From Heterotrichella gracilis (lineage: Eukaryota; Sar; Xanthophyceae; Tribonematales; Xanthonemataceae), in assembly GCA_032358255.1 (NCBI GenBank), contig JAULBX010025652.1, positions 1-57,872 of the forward strand: DNA of 57,872 nucleotides. Reading direction: 5' to 3'. Below are positions 33,621-45,699 of the stretch, piece after piece. Position 1 is the first letter of the stretch. The number at the start of each line of letters is the position of its first letter. Below the pieces are notes generated by a model. The model saw only the letters and a program-made list of their open reading frames with translations. It ran no database searches and had not been told where the DNA came from. Both the position numbers and the translations under genes were made by a program.

Positions 33621-35183
33621 CGTGGGGGAAGACAGGGTGCCTTGCGGGGCGAGGAGTGGGGGTTGCGGTGCAGGGCTACGCGGGAAGCAGGGTTGGCTTG
33701 GGGTTGTGATTTGCTGCTCTGGGGACGCTTCTTGTATCTTGCAGTTGCAGTTTTCTTGCTGCCCTTGGTATTTACACCCCTTGCGGCACGACAACTGCAG
33801 TTGGGATGTCGATGATTTAAAACCTTGAAGCTCTTGACAGACCCTTCATGTATCCCGGTGTGGTATTATATCGCATCGCACTCGAGTAATTTTACGTGGG
33901 TGGGAACCAGCACTATGTACCAGACTGGGTGGGTGATGTGTAGTTTGACCTACACCACCCGCTACTACCCCATCTGCACCTGCAAATTTCGTTCCAAGGG
34001 ACGGGCTCCTGACTGACTGTCCATGAGGGGTCGCCACGCCGCCTTAATCACGCCTTTGGCGTTTATTTCTTTTCTTTCTTTCACACCAGGGAGACTACCA
34101 CAGATAGTACCGGATACTCCTTGTGCTGATATGTTTGTGACTTGACTGAGGTATATTGGTAGTAATAGACGGCTGCCCAGTAAGAAACTGTAGCTTAGCC
34201 TCAGCGTTTACTGGGGCACAGCGCTAGTATATCCTGCACAAGTGCATCCCCTGGTGGTCGAGCTGATACGGCAGAAAACTTGTAAGGCAGTAAACTGCCC
34301 AATAACCGTTCAAACGTTCAAGTAGTACTCAAAGGATCCAGCTGCCGAAGTCCATACCAAAAGACTATCTCGGGATAGGCCTCGATAGTTTCCTGTCTCG
34401 CCGCTGTCTCTTTGCACCCGCGTGGCTAAGCAGTACCCTTGCATGCATGGCATGTGTGTCACCTCGTTTGGCAGGTAATGCGTGCCGCCGCATCCCGGCC
34501 GTGCCTGTGATATTTGAATTGGTGCAGTACGCTCGCGGAGCCTTCATTTTCGACAGTGCGTGCACTAAAGCCAAAAGCCCCGGTGATGGTGGCTGTACAT
34601 CACCCAATGCGACATGCGCAGGCCCAAACTGGTTTGAACCGGCAGTGACTCCTACGACACATCAACAAACACAGCTCACCAAAGAGGATCCGTTGCATCA
34701 ACTGCTGCTCGATTGCGCTCCGTATTGAAAGGTTCAAACCCTTTGGGCCGATGGCGGGAAAAACGGAAACTCGATTTGGTCCCTCAAAAACACCACATTT
34801 ATCAGACGCATTTAGGTCCCTTTTTGGCTTTATCTGGTTGAAGCTGTCGTTGAACCCCTTTTAATTTGGACGCATTGGCACAAATGCGGGGGCCTCGTGT
34901 GACAGCCTCCAAACCCGTTTTGAACGTTCAAAACGGTTTAGCTTTAAGAAGCAGTTTTCATGAAGCCATTTCAAACCTGGTTCACCGGGGACGATCCGGT
35001 AGACAAGAAATAGGCAAACTGTCCATTCTTTAGCAGTTTCTTACAGTTTCTGGGGACGGGGCGCGCTGATTGCGAGGGGCGATGGTCTGTGGACAGGTGC
35101 CGTGCTGTTTCGAGGCGCCAAGGGCTGTTTGACTTTTGAATCTTGCAAAATCCTGAGCAGTAGAGCAGCAGCACAACGCAACG
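33621..35183. other. Spacer between MORC and the LIN54-like gene
   Basis: It holds the MORC 3' untranslated region, with TGTAA at 34281-34285 as a possible poly(A) signal, and the LIN54-like promoter. The open frame at 34447-34728 has no recognisable domain. Confidence 0.45.
34752..34763 (-). promoter_or_regulatory. Candidate E2F/DP binding site
   Basis: GGCGGGAAAAA (TTTTTCCCGCC on the other strand) matches the E2F consensus TTTSSCGC. It sits about 420 bases upstream of the LIN54-like start codon. E2F and LIN54 belong to the same DREAM/MuvB circuitry in other eukaryotes. A single 8-mer match can arise by chance. Confidence 0.45.
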
Positions 35184-38100
35184 ATGAAGGTCTCAGAGCT
35201 AACAGATAACATTTTGGACGCTTTGAACTCCCTGGAGCTGCTACGGGTAGGGGTATTGCACGCTGTTGACAGGCACGGTTCATGGCCGTCCTTACACCCA
35301 AGTACAACCGGGAATGGAAGCCTCTTCTTGCGCCTGATACCTGTGTAACGGCCTCCTTGGTGTTGCGTTATGGTTTATAACCACTTCTGTCCACGATTGT
35401 GGCTTCCCACTGTCCTAGCGTTCGGTAAACCTGCTGATGCTGCACCCACTGGTTCACACCACCTGCTCACGAGCTGATGGGTTCAAATGCAGGATGAGTT
35501 CAGCAAGCTGCCCCAAAGCGCCACTGAAGTGGTCCAGCCCTCGGTCGTGACCGATACGTTGACTCTGTGCAACCAAGTGCAGCAGAGGGCGCGCTTGGTT
35601 CAAAGTCAACTGCCTGGGTCAGCTGCACCTTCCAGCTCCCATCTGGTGGGTTATGTGCTGCGTTTGAAAAGCAAACGTCGGTCGATGCGCCGCCTGCTGC
35701 AGCAATTGAAACTGGCGTGGTATGTTTCTCGTGCAGGCAACTTCTGATGAAGAACGCGTCATCACCAGGCCGACTAGCCAAGGTGGGTTTCAAACTTTTC
35801 ACCAAGCATGACGGCATGACCCCACCCAGTGGGTCCATCGATGCACTGCACTCCGCGTTGACGCAGCTGTTGGTGCAAGCTGGGTCCAGTGTTCCTTTGA
35901 TCCGGTATTTTTGTGGTCCATCTTGTGACATCAAGCCTCGATGCAGGGCTGTACTTGGTCCCAGCCAGGAAGAGGACCACCAACTCCAAGGGCCCAGAAA
36001 CCTTCTCCAAGCCACTGCCTCTGAAGACACCTGCGGTGGGTACTGTTTGGCTCCTCACATTCAGACCTAATAACAAGCCAGCTGTCACTGAGCAGTTGAG
36101 TTGTAGTGGCATCAAGTCTCACTCTTCACAAGTACTTCACACTTTGTAGGGACGAGGGAAGGTTGAGCTACCTGCCTCCACACCAGTGGCAGCTGCAGCG
36201 CTGGCCCTGCTTGGGGTCAACCAGGGCAGGCAACGACACGAACAGTGAGTTTCAAATCTGGCCAAGTGGCATTTTCCTGGGGTTCTGTATGTTATGATGC
36301 ATAGGTCAAACTGCAGTGCACAGTAGCTCAACCCCTCATCCACTGCACCTCCAGGACTGCTGACACTCCACCCACCGAAGATGCGAGGGCAGCGCCGGCC
36401 CGGCCAACAGGTTTGGCTGCCGCGCGCTTCGACATGAGTCAATCTGGGAGCCTGGATGAGGTGGGGGTCTTTGGCTTGCACCTGCTTTTGAACACTACCC
36501 TGGCACCCCATCAGCCGCCTCACAAATGGGCTGGGTCACCGATTCCTTACCCTTGTTGGCTTGTGTGCAGATGTTTGCGCCTGTGGACCTGGGAGCTGGT
36601 ACCAAGAAGTGCAACTGCAAGAAGTCGGGCTGCTTGAAGCTCTACTGCGAGTGCTTTGCTGCTGGTGGGTTGACTCTACCGCCCATTCCTCACAACCACC
36701 CTGTAGTGGCGTCCCCATGCCTGGTGCATGCACTTCAACTCTGCTTGGCGGTTGCACTCAATTCACTTCTGCTGTCTCACGCAGGTGTCATGTGCGATGG
36801 CTGTGCGTGCCTCAACTGCCACAATACCTCTGACAAAGCAGAGATGGTGACCAAGACCCGGCAACGGATCCTTGCCCGCAGCCCAACTGCTTTTGACCCA
36901 AAGGTACGCCCTTACCCCCACAACAACCTGGTCATGTCACCTCCACAGCAATGCATGCAGGATTTTAGCAAGCAATGCCTCGTTTTAGCTAGATTTGCAG
37001 CCACATCTACAATCCACAACCTTCTGAGCTTGCGCTTGACGCAGTACCTGTTGTAACTCGGCTGCCATGTGCTTGCCCCACAATGACGCAAGTGACGTCC
37101 TACATGTGTGTTCCAGTCAGTGCTGCTTCAATGCTGTGTCTCTCCATTGCTCATGCCCCTCCCCGCTCCGCCCCATGCAGGTGTCCAGCAGCGTGGGCCA
37201 CCGCAAGGGCTGCCGCTGCCGGCGCTCCCACTGCCTTAAGAAGTACTGCGAGTGCTACCAGGCGGGGGTGCCCTGCACAGACGCATGCCGCTGCGAGGGG
37301 TGCAAGAACTGCCAGGGGGGCGATGGGCGCAGCAAGCCAAGCAGGCGGGGGGCCACCGCCAGGGTGCGCGCCTCGGCCCGCTCAAGGCTGCGCCAGGTGG
37401 GTGACCTGCTGGACTGAAAACCCTAGAGCAGGGTTTGGCAGGCGCAGGTGGCAATTTTCTTGCAGTGTCGTTCTAAGGGTATACACCCGTATGTGTATTG
37501 CCAGGTGCCAGCGCCTAGGCGCCAAAGCTGCGCACTTGGTGCATGTCGCTGCGCTGTGGCCATACTGACGTATGGTGTGTGATTGTATGTGCAGGAGGAG
37601 CAGGAGGTGTCCCATGCAGCCAGCAGCGGCGAGGATGATGACGAGTATGAGAGCGAGGAGGAGCTCACCGCCAATGACAGGGCACAAACAGCGGCGCAGC
37701 AGTACGGTACGCATTATATTACTGTAAAACAAAAATATATAACCATTTAATTTTATAGGTTTTGAAATAAATCCATGTATCTCAGTAGGGTAACTCAGTA
37801 CCAAGACGGCCAATTTTCAACGATATAGCAGGACTGTGCATATTGAATGCATCGTGATGAACTGCGTTCCTGCGCCTGAATCATGTTCATGTTGCGCCTC
37901 AGGTGTGGAGGTGACAGGGAGCCAGCACACCTCGGGTGGCCTTGTGACCCAGTCCTCTGGTGGGGGTGGCCCAGGCCCTGCCGGGTCAGCTGCACCTGTG
38001 CCTGTAGTGACTCCAGCCCTGTCATGCATGACAGCGAGCGCGCCAGGTGGGTACAGTCTGTTTTGATGCAGTGCAAGGACTGATGATTAGCTGCCACACG

Positions 38101-40217
38101 AGTCCCGCTTTTGGCACAGTAACATGCAAAATATGGCATCCTGTGAATGTGGCCTGTGCATGCACGTAGCATGGAGACATTTGCAACGGCTGATTGCAGT
38201 CTGCCACCCACCCACCGAGTGCCTGCTTGTAACATCACGAGTGTGCACACCACTCTGGCTCGCAGCGTGTATACATTACACATTACATGTGTGGCCCCGG
38301 GGAGCTGCGTGCATGCCTGTGATTCAAGCTGATTGTGATATGCAGGCATGGGGGGCTCTCTGGCCTACCAGCAGGCGTACCTCATGCGCAACCTCGTAGC
38401 TGCGACCCGCCAGCCCTACGCGCAGCAACAACAGCAGCAGCACCTGCCCGCCTCCGGCCGTGCAGCCGCCAGCGCCACCCCGCCCACCTCCAACCCCCTG
38501 CATGACCTGTCAACATCGCCAGTGGCGAGGCTCATGGCGCTGGCAGAGGTGCCCCCCTCCGCCCAGCAGGTGCTCTCCCAGCTCAGCAACCACCAGCTCA
38601 CATCCTCCCTCACCATCCAGTCCCTGGACACCCGTCAGATCCCCAACGCACCCAGCTGGGGATCGCTGCCACCCCCAGCGCCTGGCGCGCAGTCCCTGGC
38701 CGCACAGCTGTACACCACCCCTGAGGCGGGACCGGGCAGCGGCCAGATTGGTGTGGCGGCGGATGGCGGCATGGCCCCCGGGAGCAGCTACCAGGGGTAT
38801 GCGGCTGAAGGGTACCAACAAGGGGAGCTGGGCGGCGGCCCTAGCCTGGTGGGGCAGAAGAGTGGGTCGGATGCGGGGAGCGGGGCCCTGCACGCGGCCT
38901 GGCAACAGCATGTCGCAGGTCATGCATACGGTAAGTACCCGCAGGGGGTGTAACCCTGCAAGGCATTGTTGGCATGTGCACATGTGGCGCCATATTACCA
39001 AGGCACAGACATGGCTGGCGTTGGCCATGGCCATGGCCACGCCCTATGCACGTGGTGCACCAGTCATACACAATGCACTGAACGTGCTGGTCACACAAAG
39101 TGCACATAAAGTGCATCAAAAAGTTGTGCCAAGGTGGGGATACAACCTTGCCTGCATGATATGCCACCAAGTTTTCTGATCAAAATGGAAACGCCATCAC
39201 CAATTCAACCCCCATTCCATGCAGGCTCCCCTGCGCATGGCCTACCCCACCCAGCCTCAGCTGGCCACATCACCATGGCGCACCAGCAGCAGCCAGCGCC
39301 TGGCGTGGACCCCTCCAAGGGCCTCATCCCCAAGAAGCGCGCGGCAGGAGGCGCCCTGCTGCCGCTGGAGGACAGCGTGAGCAAGCTGTCTGGCATGCCC
39401 GCTGGCCCCGACGGCTTCAAGAAGCAGCGGTCGGGCCTGTCTCGCCCAGCGCTGCGCAACCTGGGCAACCTGGCGGGCGATGTGTCACCCCAGGTGCGCA
39501 CATCCACAGGGGGGAGGATGATAAATTTGTATTTATGCATTATTTATGATAAATGTAAATAAAGTTTTTTCAAATTATTATTATTCCATTTATCACAAAT
39601 TGGAACAAAGGGCAGGTTCACAAAACACATAAAAATTGAAGCAACGTATAGGCTTCCTGCTGCCTAGCTCTGCCTCTGGGACTGTACTATTCCTCATGCA
39701 CTTCGCCTAGCTTGCACGTGCACAGGACACCACTAGACCGCACAGCATCAGCGTACTGAACGACCCTTCCCTGGTGTGTGTGTAGGTGGCAGAGCCTCTG
39801 GATGTGTTGCTGGGCTGCCCAGAAGCCATGGCGGACTCTGGTGAGTGCACTGATGTGGCAATGGGTTCTGCTCCCTTGGTCCTGCTCTGCATGCTGAACA
39901 GACTGCCATAACTGCTTATTTTCTTGTTCATTCATTGCGATCATTGTCAGTTTATTAAAATGAATGTTATTTTTATACAAAAGACTGTTGCTGACTTTTG
40001 GTAGTGCACAATGCTATGGCAGAAAAATGTGCTCAGCTTGGAGTTTGGTAAACGCATGTGCGCCCTTTCCTGAAGGTGTGTCCTGTGGTGTGCAGCGCAC
40101 AAGCCGGCTACCTGGTTGGCCGCCAAGGAGAACCTAGTGGCCAGCAAGAAGGATGGGGGCGAGGCCAGCGACATGGCAGCAGTCCTCATGGACCTCAGCC
40201 AGTCCCAACACGTCTAG
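35184..40217 (+). CDS. LIN54/TSO1-like CXC (CRC) domain transcription factor
   Basis: Fifteen exons: 35184-35246, 35493-35645, 35737-35782, 35947-36035, 36150-36244, 36355-36460, 36571-36664, 36785-36903, 37181-37396, 37595-37706, 37903-38046, 38346-38930, 39225-39493, 39786-39840 and 40096-40217 (TAG). They give 755 residues with all phases closing. Two tesmin/TSO1 CXC modules are visible: [20 protein letters not shown] with [12 protein letters not shown] (about residues 197-235), and [20 protein letters not shown] with CRCEGCKNC (about 265-295), joined by a linker with the RNP-like core replaced by [15 protein letters not shown]. This is the DNA-binding fold that reads the CHR element. Animal LIN54 is the DNA-binding part of MuvB/DREAM; plant TSO1/TCX proteins repress cell-cycle genes. 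The rest is acidic ([11 protein letters not shown]) or Gln/Ser/Pro-rich. Introns show no ghost exons and almost no telomere heptamers, unlike MORC next door. Exons 3-6 rest on phase and composition only. Confidence 0.92.
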
Positions 40218-41333
40218 GAGCACCCCTTTCGGTGCTCAACTCAGTGTGCTTGAGTGCCAGTGGGGCATATTTTCCACAGGTTTTGCTGGTTACGGTGCCT
40301 TTTACAAACAGCTTTTAGAGGGCCCGTGCACTAGAGGCACGTGGCAGATAGCATAGCTGGTAGTCGATAGCTATTGGCTCCCAAATAGACAGGCTCTAGT
40401 AGAGCAACGAACTGCCCAGGGTAGGACTCTTCTTCTGGTAGGACACTCTGCAGATGCAACCCCCCCAATGGTAGACAAACGGTTCCCATAGTTACAAGGC
40501 CCTGCCTCATTTTGCGTCTGTTGCAGCAACTGTGCCGTGACATGTATGGGTTCCACGCTGGCACCTGAGGCCAAAGTGTGCGCCTGCTTTTCCCCTACCT
40601 GTTGCAAGCCATGACTGGCTTTAAAAGTTTGGTGTTACTCCAGTTGTGCTGCCCTTCTCAGTTTTGCCTGTATATCAGGTGGCCAGAATAGGTGCAACAG
40701 TGGTCAACATACCTTCAACTTATTATGAACAGAGTGAGTGCTTTTACCTTTCATTTACCTTGCTTGCAAGTTGCAACTACCCTCCTGCCTTATTTCAACC
40801 CCAAGGCATGTTCGACCCAGAGGTCAGCCATTCGTGTTAAATGAGTGTGCAGGCTTGGTATCAAGGCTTGTGACAAGTAGGAAGGTCACCCAACAGGTAT
40901 ACCAAAGTAAAACCGTGCTTCCAAGTTGACCAGGTATGCATGCATGCATATGCCATGCTCCGAGCAATGCTATGATGCCATCAGGCATGCTTGCCTCAAC
41001 GCCGTCCGCCGCTTGCCTAGGACGGTCCTGGAGAGGTTTGCTGCGCCAACAATAAGGGCAGTAGGTTTCAATTGTCTCGACCCACGTTTTGAACGGCTTG
41101 CACTTCAAAAATAAACAAAGTGCGGTGCAAAAAGATCTCAGACATGCCACGTCAGCAGTGGAGCCAAAGTGGCCGGTTGTCATTTGTTGCGGTGCTTTGC
41201 ACCCTGCAGCGCTGACTAGCTACGATTGTCACGGCCTCGCTACGCTCATAAAGCTCGCAAGCATACTGCGTCGTCCCCTGCATACCTCGTTCCTACCCTC
41301 TCCAACCGTCTCCCTCCGATCACAACCGCCACA
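40218..41333. other. Spacer between the LIN54-like and ACP genes
   Basis: It holds the LIN54-like 3' untranslated region and the ACP promoter. A short perfect hairpin is noted separately. No other gene is recognised. Confidence 0.5.
40219..40238 (+). other. Short hairpin directly after the LIN54-like stop codon
   Basis: GAGCACC and GGTGCTC form a perfect 7-base stem with a 6-base CCTTTC loop, one base after the stop codon. It is shaped like a histone-type 3' stem-loop but the sequence does not match that consensus. Function unknown. Confidence 0.5.
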
Positions 41334-42912
41334 ATGCAGTCCGCTCGCACCGTCTCCCTGCGCCCGGTAAGCTCGGTTTCGACACCATCCTAGTTCAGTA
41401 GCCAACACACTGCCTAGGCACGCAGCATGCCGATCTGCAGCTTGGTTTCCGGCAGTAATCACCAAACCCATACTCATAGTCGTGGATGCGGCCCGTATCA
41501 GCTTGCATAACGGGCAGGCATCCTTATCCCTCCTCCCATGTCCCTGCAGGCCTCCATCAGGGGCACCCCAGTGGTTGCTCGCGTGTCGGCAAACAGGTCG
41601 ACCCGCGCCGTGCGCCTGATCACCCGTGCTGCTGCGGTAAGCCATAGCATGCAGGCCACGCCGTGGGTTGCTGCTCCTGGTTTTGGTGTGCGTGCCCACT
41701 GACCTGGGTGCATGGTGCAGGATAACGCAAAGGTGCTGGCTGATGTCAGGTCCATCATTGCCGAGCAACTAGGCGCAGACCTTGACAAGGTGGGTATTGA
41801 CTTTGCTGTAGATACAACGGTGGGCAGGGGGTTGGGGGTGTTGAGGTGTCCTTTCAGGATTGCAATGCACAGACCACCTGCTGGGCATTGGATTGCCTTG
41901 GCTAGGTGTATGGCACCACTACTGCAGTAGAGCAGCATCAAGGTCATCAAGGGGTGAAGTATGCTGCATGTGTCCTTATTTTGTCAGGCAGATCCAAGAC
42001 AATAGGTCTTTTGCATATATAAACCTGCCAGCGGCTGTACCTGATGCCCCACCGCATGCATGCAGGTGACCCCAGATGCCAAGTTCGCTGACCTGGGCGC
42101 AGACTCCCTCGACACAGTAAGTAGCAACTCCCTTACTTCATGACAACCTCCTTGCCCCTTTTGCTGTGACAAGTGTGCGCATACAGTGATATTCCAACAG
42201 TTGCCAGTGCCTGACTGACACACCACTGGTTGGAGTCGATGCCAGCAGAGCTGCAAAGAGTCCAACCACTGGTGTGCTGCCAGTTACTGGCAACTGTTGG
42301 TGTATCATTGTATGCACACACTTGTCACAGCTGCGGTAGCAGATTCCGTGGCTTGCACTGGGCGCACAACCACCTGCTAGTCCCTGAATGTAGCTTGTGT
42401 CACTCTGCAGGTGGAGATCATGATGGCTCTGGAGGAGAAGTTTGACATCACCCTGGACGAGGAAGGTACGGGTCACGTGTGATGAACACTCATAACAGTG
42501 CAGTGTACAATCAATTCTTCCTTGGCAGCACCGATGGTTTGCATGCTGCTACATTGCCGACTGGTTGGCCACCATCTGCCACACTGGAAACAGTGTCAGT
42601 TAAGCCTTGGCTCTAGGACTGGGGTGAGGCATACCCAGACATGCTAACCTGGCTTCAAAGCTGGAAACCAAATACTTACTTACATTGCCAAGGGGTGTAG
42701 CGTTGCCCAGGTATGGGGTATGTATGATGAACACCTCTCTTCAGGCACTGCAGGCACTCGATTGAGTGCTTTGTACAGCCAATCTGCCCATGGGTAGACC
42801 AATGACCTGCATGCTGCTAGATTGCTGAGAAGGTATTTTTATGTGCCCAGGTGCTGAGAAGATCTCCACAGTCCAGGAGGCCGCCGACCTCATCGCCGCA
42901 GCCATCCCGTAA
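41334..42912 (+). CDS. Acyl carrier protein, plastid fatty-acid synthase type
   Basis: Six exons: 41334-41366, 41550-41636, 41721-41789, 42066-42116, 42411-42465 and 42851-42912 (TAA), 118 residues. The first 40 residues (MQSARTVSLRP, then ASIRGTPVVARVSANRSTRA) are rich in Arg, Ser and Ala without acids, typical of an algal plastid transit peptide. The mature part carries VRSIIAEQLG, FADLGADSLDTVEIMMALEE with the Ser of DSL that receives 4'-phosphopantetheine, then EEKFDITLDEEG and TVQEAADLI. The length of the mature domain is normal. It carries growing acyl chains for type II fatty-acid synthesis in the plastid. Intron 4 contains a long hairpin and intron 5 a dispersed repeat. TGTAA at 43107-43111 is a likely poly(A) signal. 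Very secure. Confidence 0.97.
42164..42330 (+). ncRNA. Near-perfect intronic hairpin (candidate small-RNA precursor or MITE)
   Basis: In ACP intron 4 (42117-42410) the left arm, about 42164-42237, pairs with the right arm, about 42258-42330, with a loop of about 20 bases. The outer 40-odd bases of the stem pair with only about four mismatches (for example CTGTGACAAGTGTG at one end with CACACTTGTCACAG at the other). Long near-perfect hairpins in introns are a known form of miRNA precursor in Chlamydomonas. A foldback MITE is the main alternative; no clear target-site duplication was seen. Confidence 0.6.
42556..42685 (+). repeat. Dispersed repeat, intronic copy
   Basis: About 125 bases in ACP intron 5, from GACTGGTTGGCCACC to AATACTTAC, nearly identical to 49451-49575. 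No coding capacity. The CTTCGAAGCTGG element of the other copy vaguely resembles an RNA polymerase III B box, so a SINE-like element is possible. Confidence 0.88.
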
Positions 42913-43484
42913 ATTATTGTGGCCGCTTTTGCAACCTGACAAGCAGTAGGCAGTGTGTGTTGGTGAGGGGAAGGAGCATCACCTTTTTTTCAAGGCTGTG
43001 TCTGTTCCGAGTTGAGAACGAGAAGGGGTTGTGGGAGATGTGTGCGAGGTTTCTTTTTTCAGCCCAGTTGCTTGCAACCCTTGTGCAAGCAATGGGTCTT
43101 GGATCATTGTAACTCTTATCCAATATCAATGTTCTGCAAGCAACACGCGCAGGACCAGACCATGGGCAGCTGCCACATGGGGGTGCACCAGCGCGCGCCA
43201 TTGCATGAGTGTCAAGGTGCCAATGCCCACGATTTTGGGCTGCATAGCTTGCAACTTCGTGGCTGGCTGCCCTTGGCAAAGGTCAATGGGATTGGCAACA
43301 CCAACGGCCCTGCAAGTACAGCATATTTGAGCCCGGGTACAAGCAACATATTGGGGCTCAACTTCCGGCCCCACTTGATGTGTGAAAAAATCGGGGGATA
43401 AGGTCTGCTCAACCTTGTCATTTAGAGTCTAAGCACAGTCTTTGCACTGCTGACTGTCAGCTAAACGCGGTGCTTTCCTAGAAG
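42913..43484. other. Convergent spacer between ACP and DTD
   Basis: Two 3' untranslated regions; nothing else recognised. Confidence 0.5.
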
Positions 43485-44496
43485 CTACACATCGCTGTTT
43501 CCGTTTGTGGATTCTGAGTCCAACAGGAACGTCACAGGCCCGTCGTTCACAAGGGAGACGTTCATCATTGCCCCAAACTCCCCATCGTGGACCTTGGCGG
43601 GTGTGTATGCCTTCCTTACACTGTCCACAAAACCATGGTAGAATTCACGTGCCTGCAAGCCAAAAGGGTTGTGTCTCAGCGACTGCCCACAGCTCCCATC
43701 TCAGGTCTTGAAAACCAGTCCCCATAATCAGCGGTGGCTGTTCTCAAAACCACACTGGCCAATATGTATGCGGGACACCAGTGACTGGTAAGTCTAACAC
43801 TGGTAGACGCCAGACAACCAGCAGGACCTTACCTGCTGGGGCGGCATTGCCCTGCTGTAGTCAGGTTTATTCCCATTGAGCCGCCCATACAATGTGAATT
43901 GGCTGACTAGGAGTACCTCGTACTGTTGTTGCATCACCTGATATGCACAGAAGAATGAGCTTGAGCAGCAGCAGTCTTGCCAGAACAAGCAGTGCAGGTG
44001 AGGAGGGGGCACAGCTGGGGAGTTGCAACTCTTGCTTTTCGTACGTTTTTGTCCCATTGTTTGCCTGGAGAGGGCCACAACCGGCAGTTCAGCAGCTTGC
44101 GACACCTGTGGAGCAATTGTGCACTGTCACCACCACCTCGTGAATAGGCCCCAGTACCAGACAGTAAATGCACAGCGGTAGCGAACAATAGGCATACAGT
44201 GTGGGGGTTGACACCTCCACACCTAGAAATGCTGTGCATTCCAACGAAGCAGATATAGGTACAGATGGGGCCCCTTACATGAACTCCGCGTCCTTTTGTT
44301 GGTCTGTGCTTCTAACGCCAACCAGACAAAGGAGGCCTGGACCTGTTGACGAGATGACTTTGCCTTCCACCTAAAGGCAGAGCAGTGAAGTTGCTCAATA
44401 GCATAGCATGACTGATTTGTGGGCGAAACAGCAACGTTGGCCACAAAGCTTTACCTCCACACTGGCTGACTGAACGCGTTGCACAACCACCCTCAT
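43485..44496 (-). CDS. DTD1: D-aminoacyl-tRNA deacylase
   Basis: Five exons on the minus strand: 44496-44455, 44370-44279, 44105-44045, 43937-43833 and 43652-43485 (TAG), 155 residues, the normal length. Motifs: start [54 protein letters not shown], and [12 protein letters not shown], which carries the conserved Gly-cisPro element of the active site. The enzyme hydrolyses D-amino acids (and Gly) mischarged on tRNA, an RNA-aided proofreading step. The start is the ATG that begins the conserved N-terminus. The gene is compact, its introns are short to moderate, and no ghost exon or telomere motif was seen. Confidence 0.95.
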
Positions 44497-45699
44497 TGTA
44501 CACAACTCCGGAGAGACACGTGAGACTGAAACAAGCTCCTGGCAGCCTTACTTCCACATCGCTGGCAAGATGCATGCATGCATGCGGGTTTATGCATGCA
44601 TTACAGTTCTCGCTTTCAGGCGAGGAGACTTGCGCAAGCAGTGCCGAATTTCAGGCTTAGTGTCAAGCCATGCGTAGCTGCAGTTCAGTTCGTAGTTGTG
44701 GCAGTGGTGCTAGTCACCTGGCTTTATCAACACTTCCTGAGTCTGACTGACCCGCCACTAGGGTGTAGTGGGGATACTTCAAGATCCCTTGTTTGCAGCA
44801 GAACACAAATCTTGAACAGATGTGCCACAGATCTGACGGTGTGCTTCAAGACAAAAGCGTTGGAGTCACGTCTGCTTTCGCCCCACTCCGCCCAGCCTGA
44901 ATTCAAGTGTGTTCGTGGCAGGTGAGTCATTGCGACGCCAGCCCAACCCGTTGCTGAACCAGGGAGGAAGCCCAACTAGACGGTGGCTATTGGTAATCAC
45001 ACTGCACTGTTCGCCTGCCCTTGTTAACTGCTCGACACCAAACACATGTGTGTAGCACGGTGGCCAACCGACGTTATGCGAGGTGGGAGTGCGAGGCTTA
45101 CCACGACATGTTTAAAACTGGGCTGCAGTCGGGAGCACAATAACGCACTTGGTGGTGACCACACAACGCTGCCTTGTGGGTTGGAACCTCTGCAACGGCC
45201 TAGTCTTGTGCATCACGTCCCATAGTGCCCAGCTCTATGCCTGGTTAGCACACGGTTCGCAACCTTTAACCCCCCTGACTCTACGCAGACGGGCGGAAAC
45301 TACTGCACCGATAGGTGAAGATCTGGCGCCTGGGTGTCTGTACAAGTGGTTGACTGTATACTCTCCAAGCGTGGTCCAGCAGGGTACCCAACACAGCGTG
45401 ATTCAACTGTCCACTACTGAAGCTTTGCCTGCCTGTAGCAGGTACCTGGTACGCTACATGCTTCTCCAACGCGCTGGCTTGACAAGGAACTACACGGATT
45501 GAACCCAAGTCACCCTACCTGCCGGGCGCTGGCCACGCATAGGTGCCAAGCCTTGCCAGCTATGCCTCGCACACTGTGTGACACAGCGCTTCCTGAACGA
45601 CAGTAGTGTACCAGTCTGAAGGCGCTTCTGTACCAGCAGACAAGAGGGCGTGGCAGGCACATAGCGTACCAGAAACCAGGCCAGTGCGGCTGGTCTACG
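44497..45699. other. Divergent spacer between DTD and the SGNH hydrolase
   Basis: The shared promoter region. Frames at 44578-44925 (with a hydrophobic stretch, ending near a GCAG-GTGAGT donor-like site) and 45149-45502 are open but match nothing I recognise and do not join into a convincing gene. Confidence 0.4.

Noticed and set aside
44578-45502. A possible membrane or glycosyltransferase-like gene upstream of the SGNH hydrolase
   Set aside because: Two open frames with one hydrophobic stretch do not join in phase through credible splice sites, and no family motif is present.
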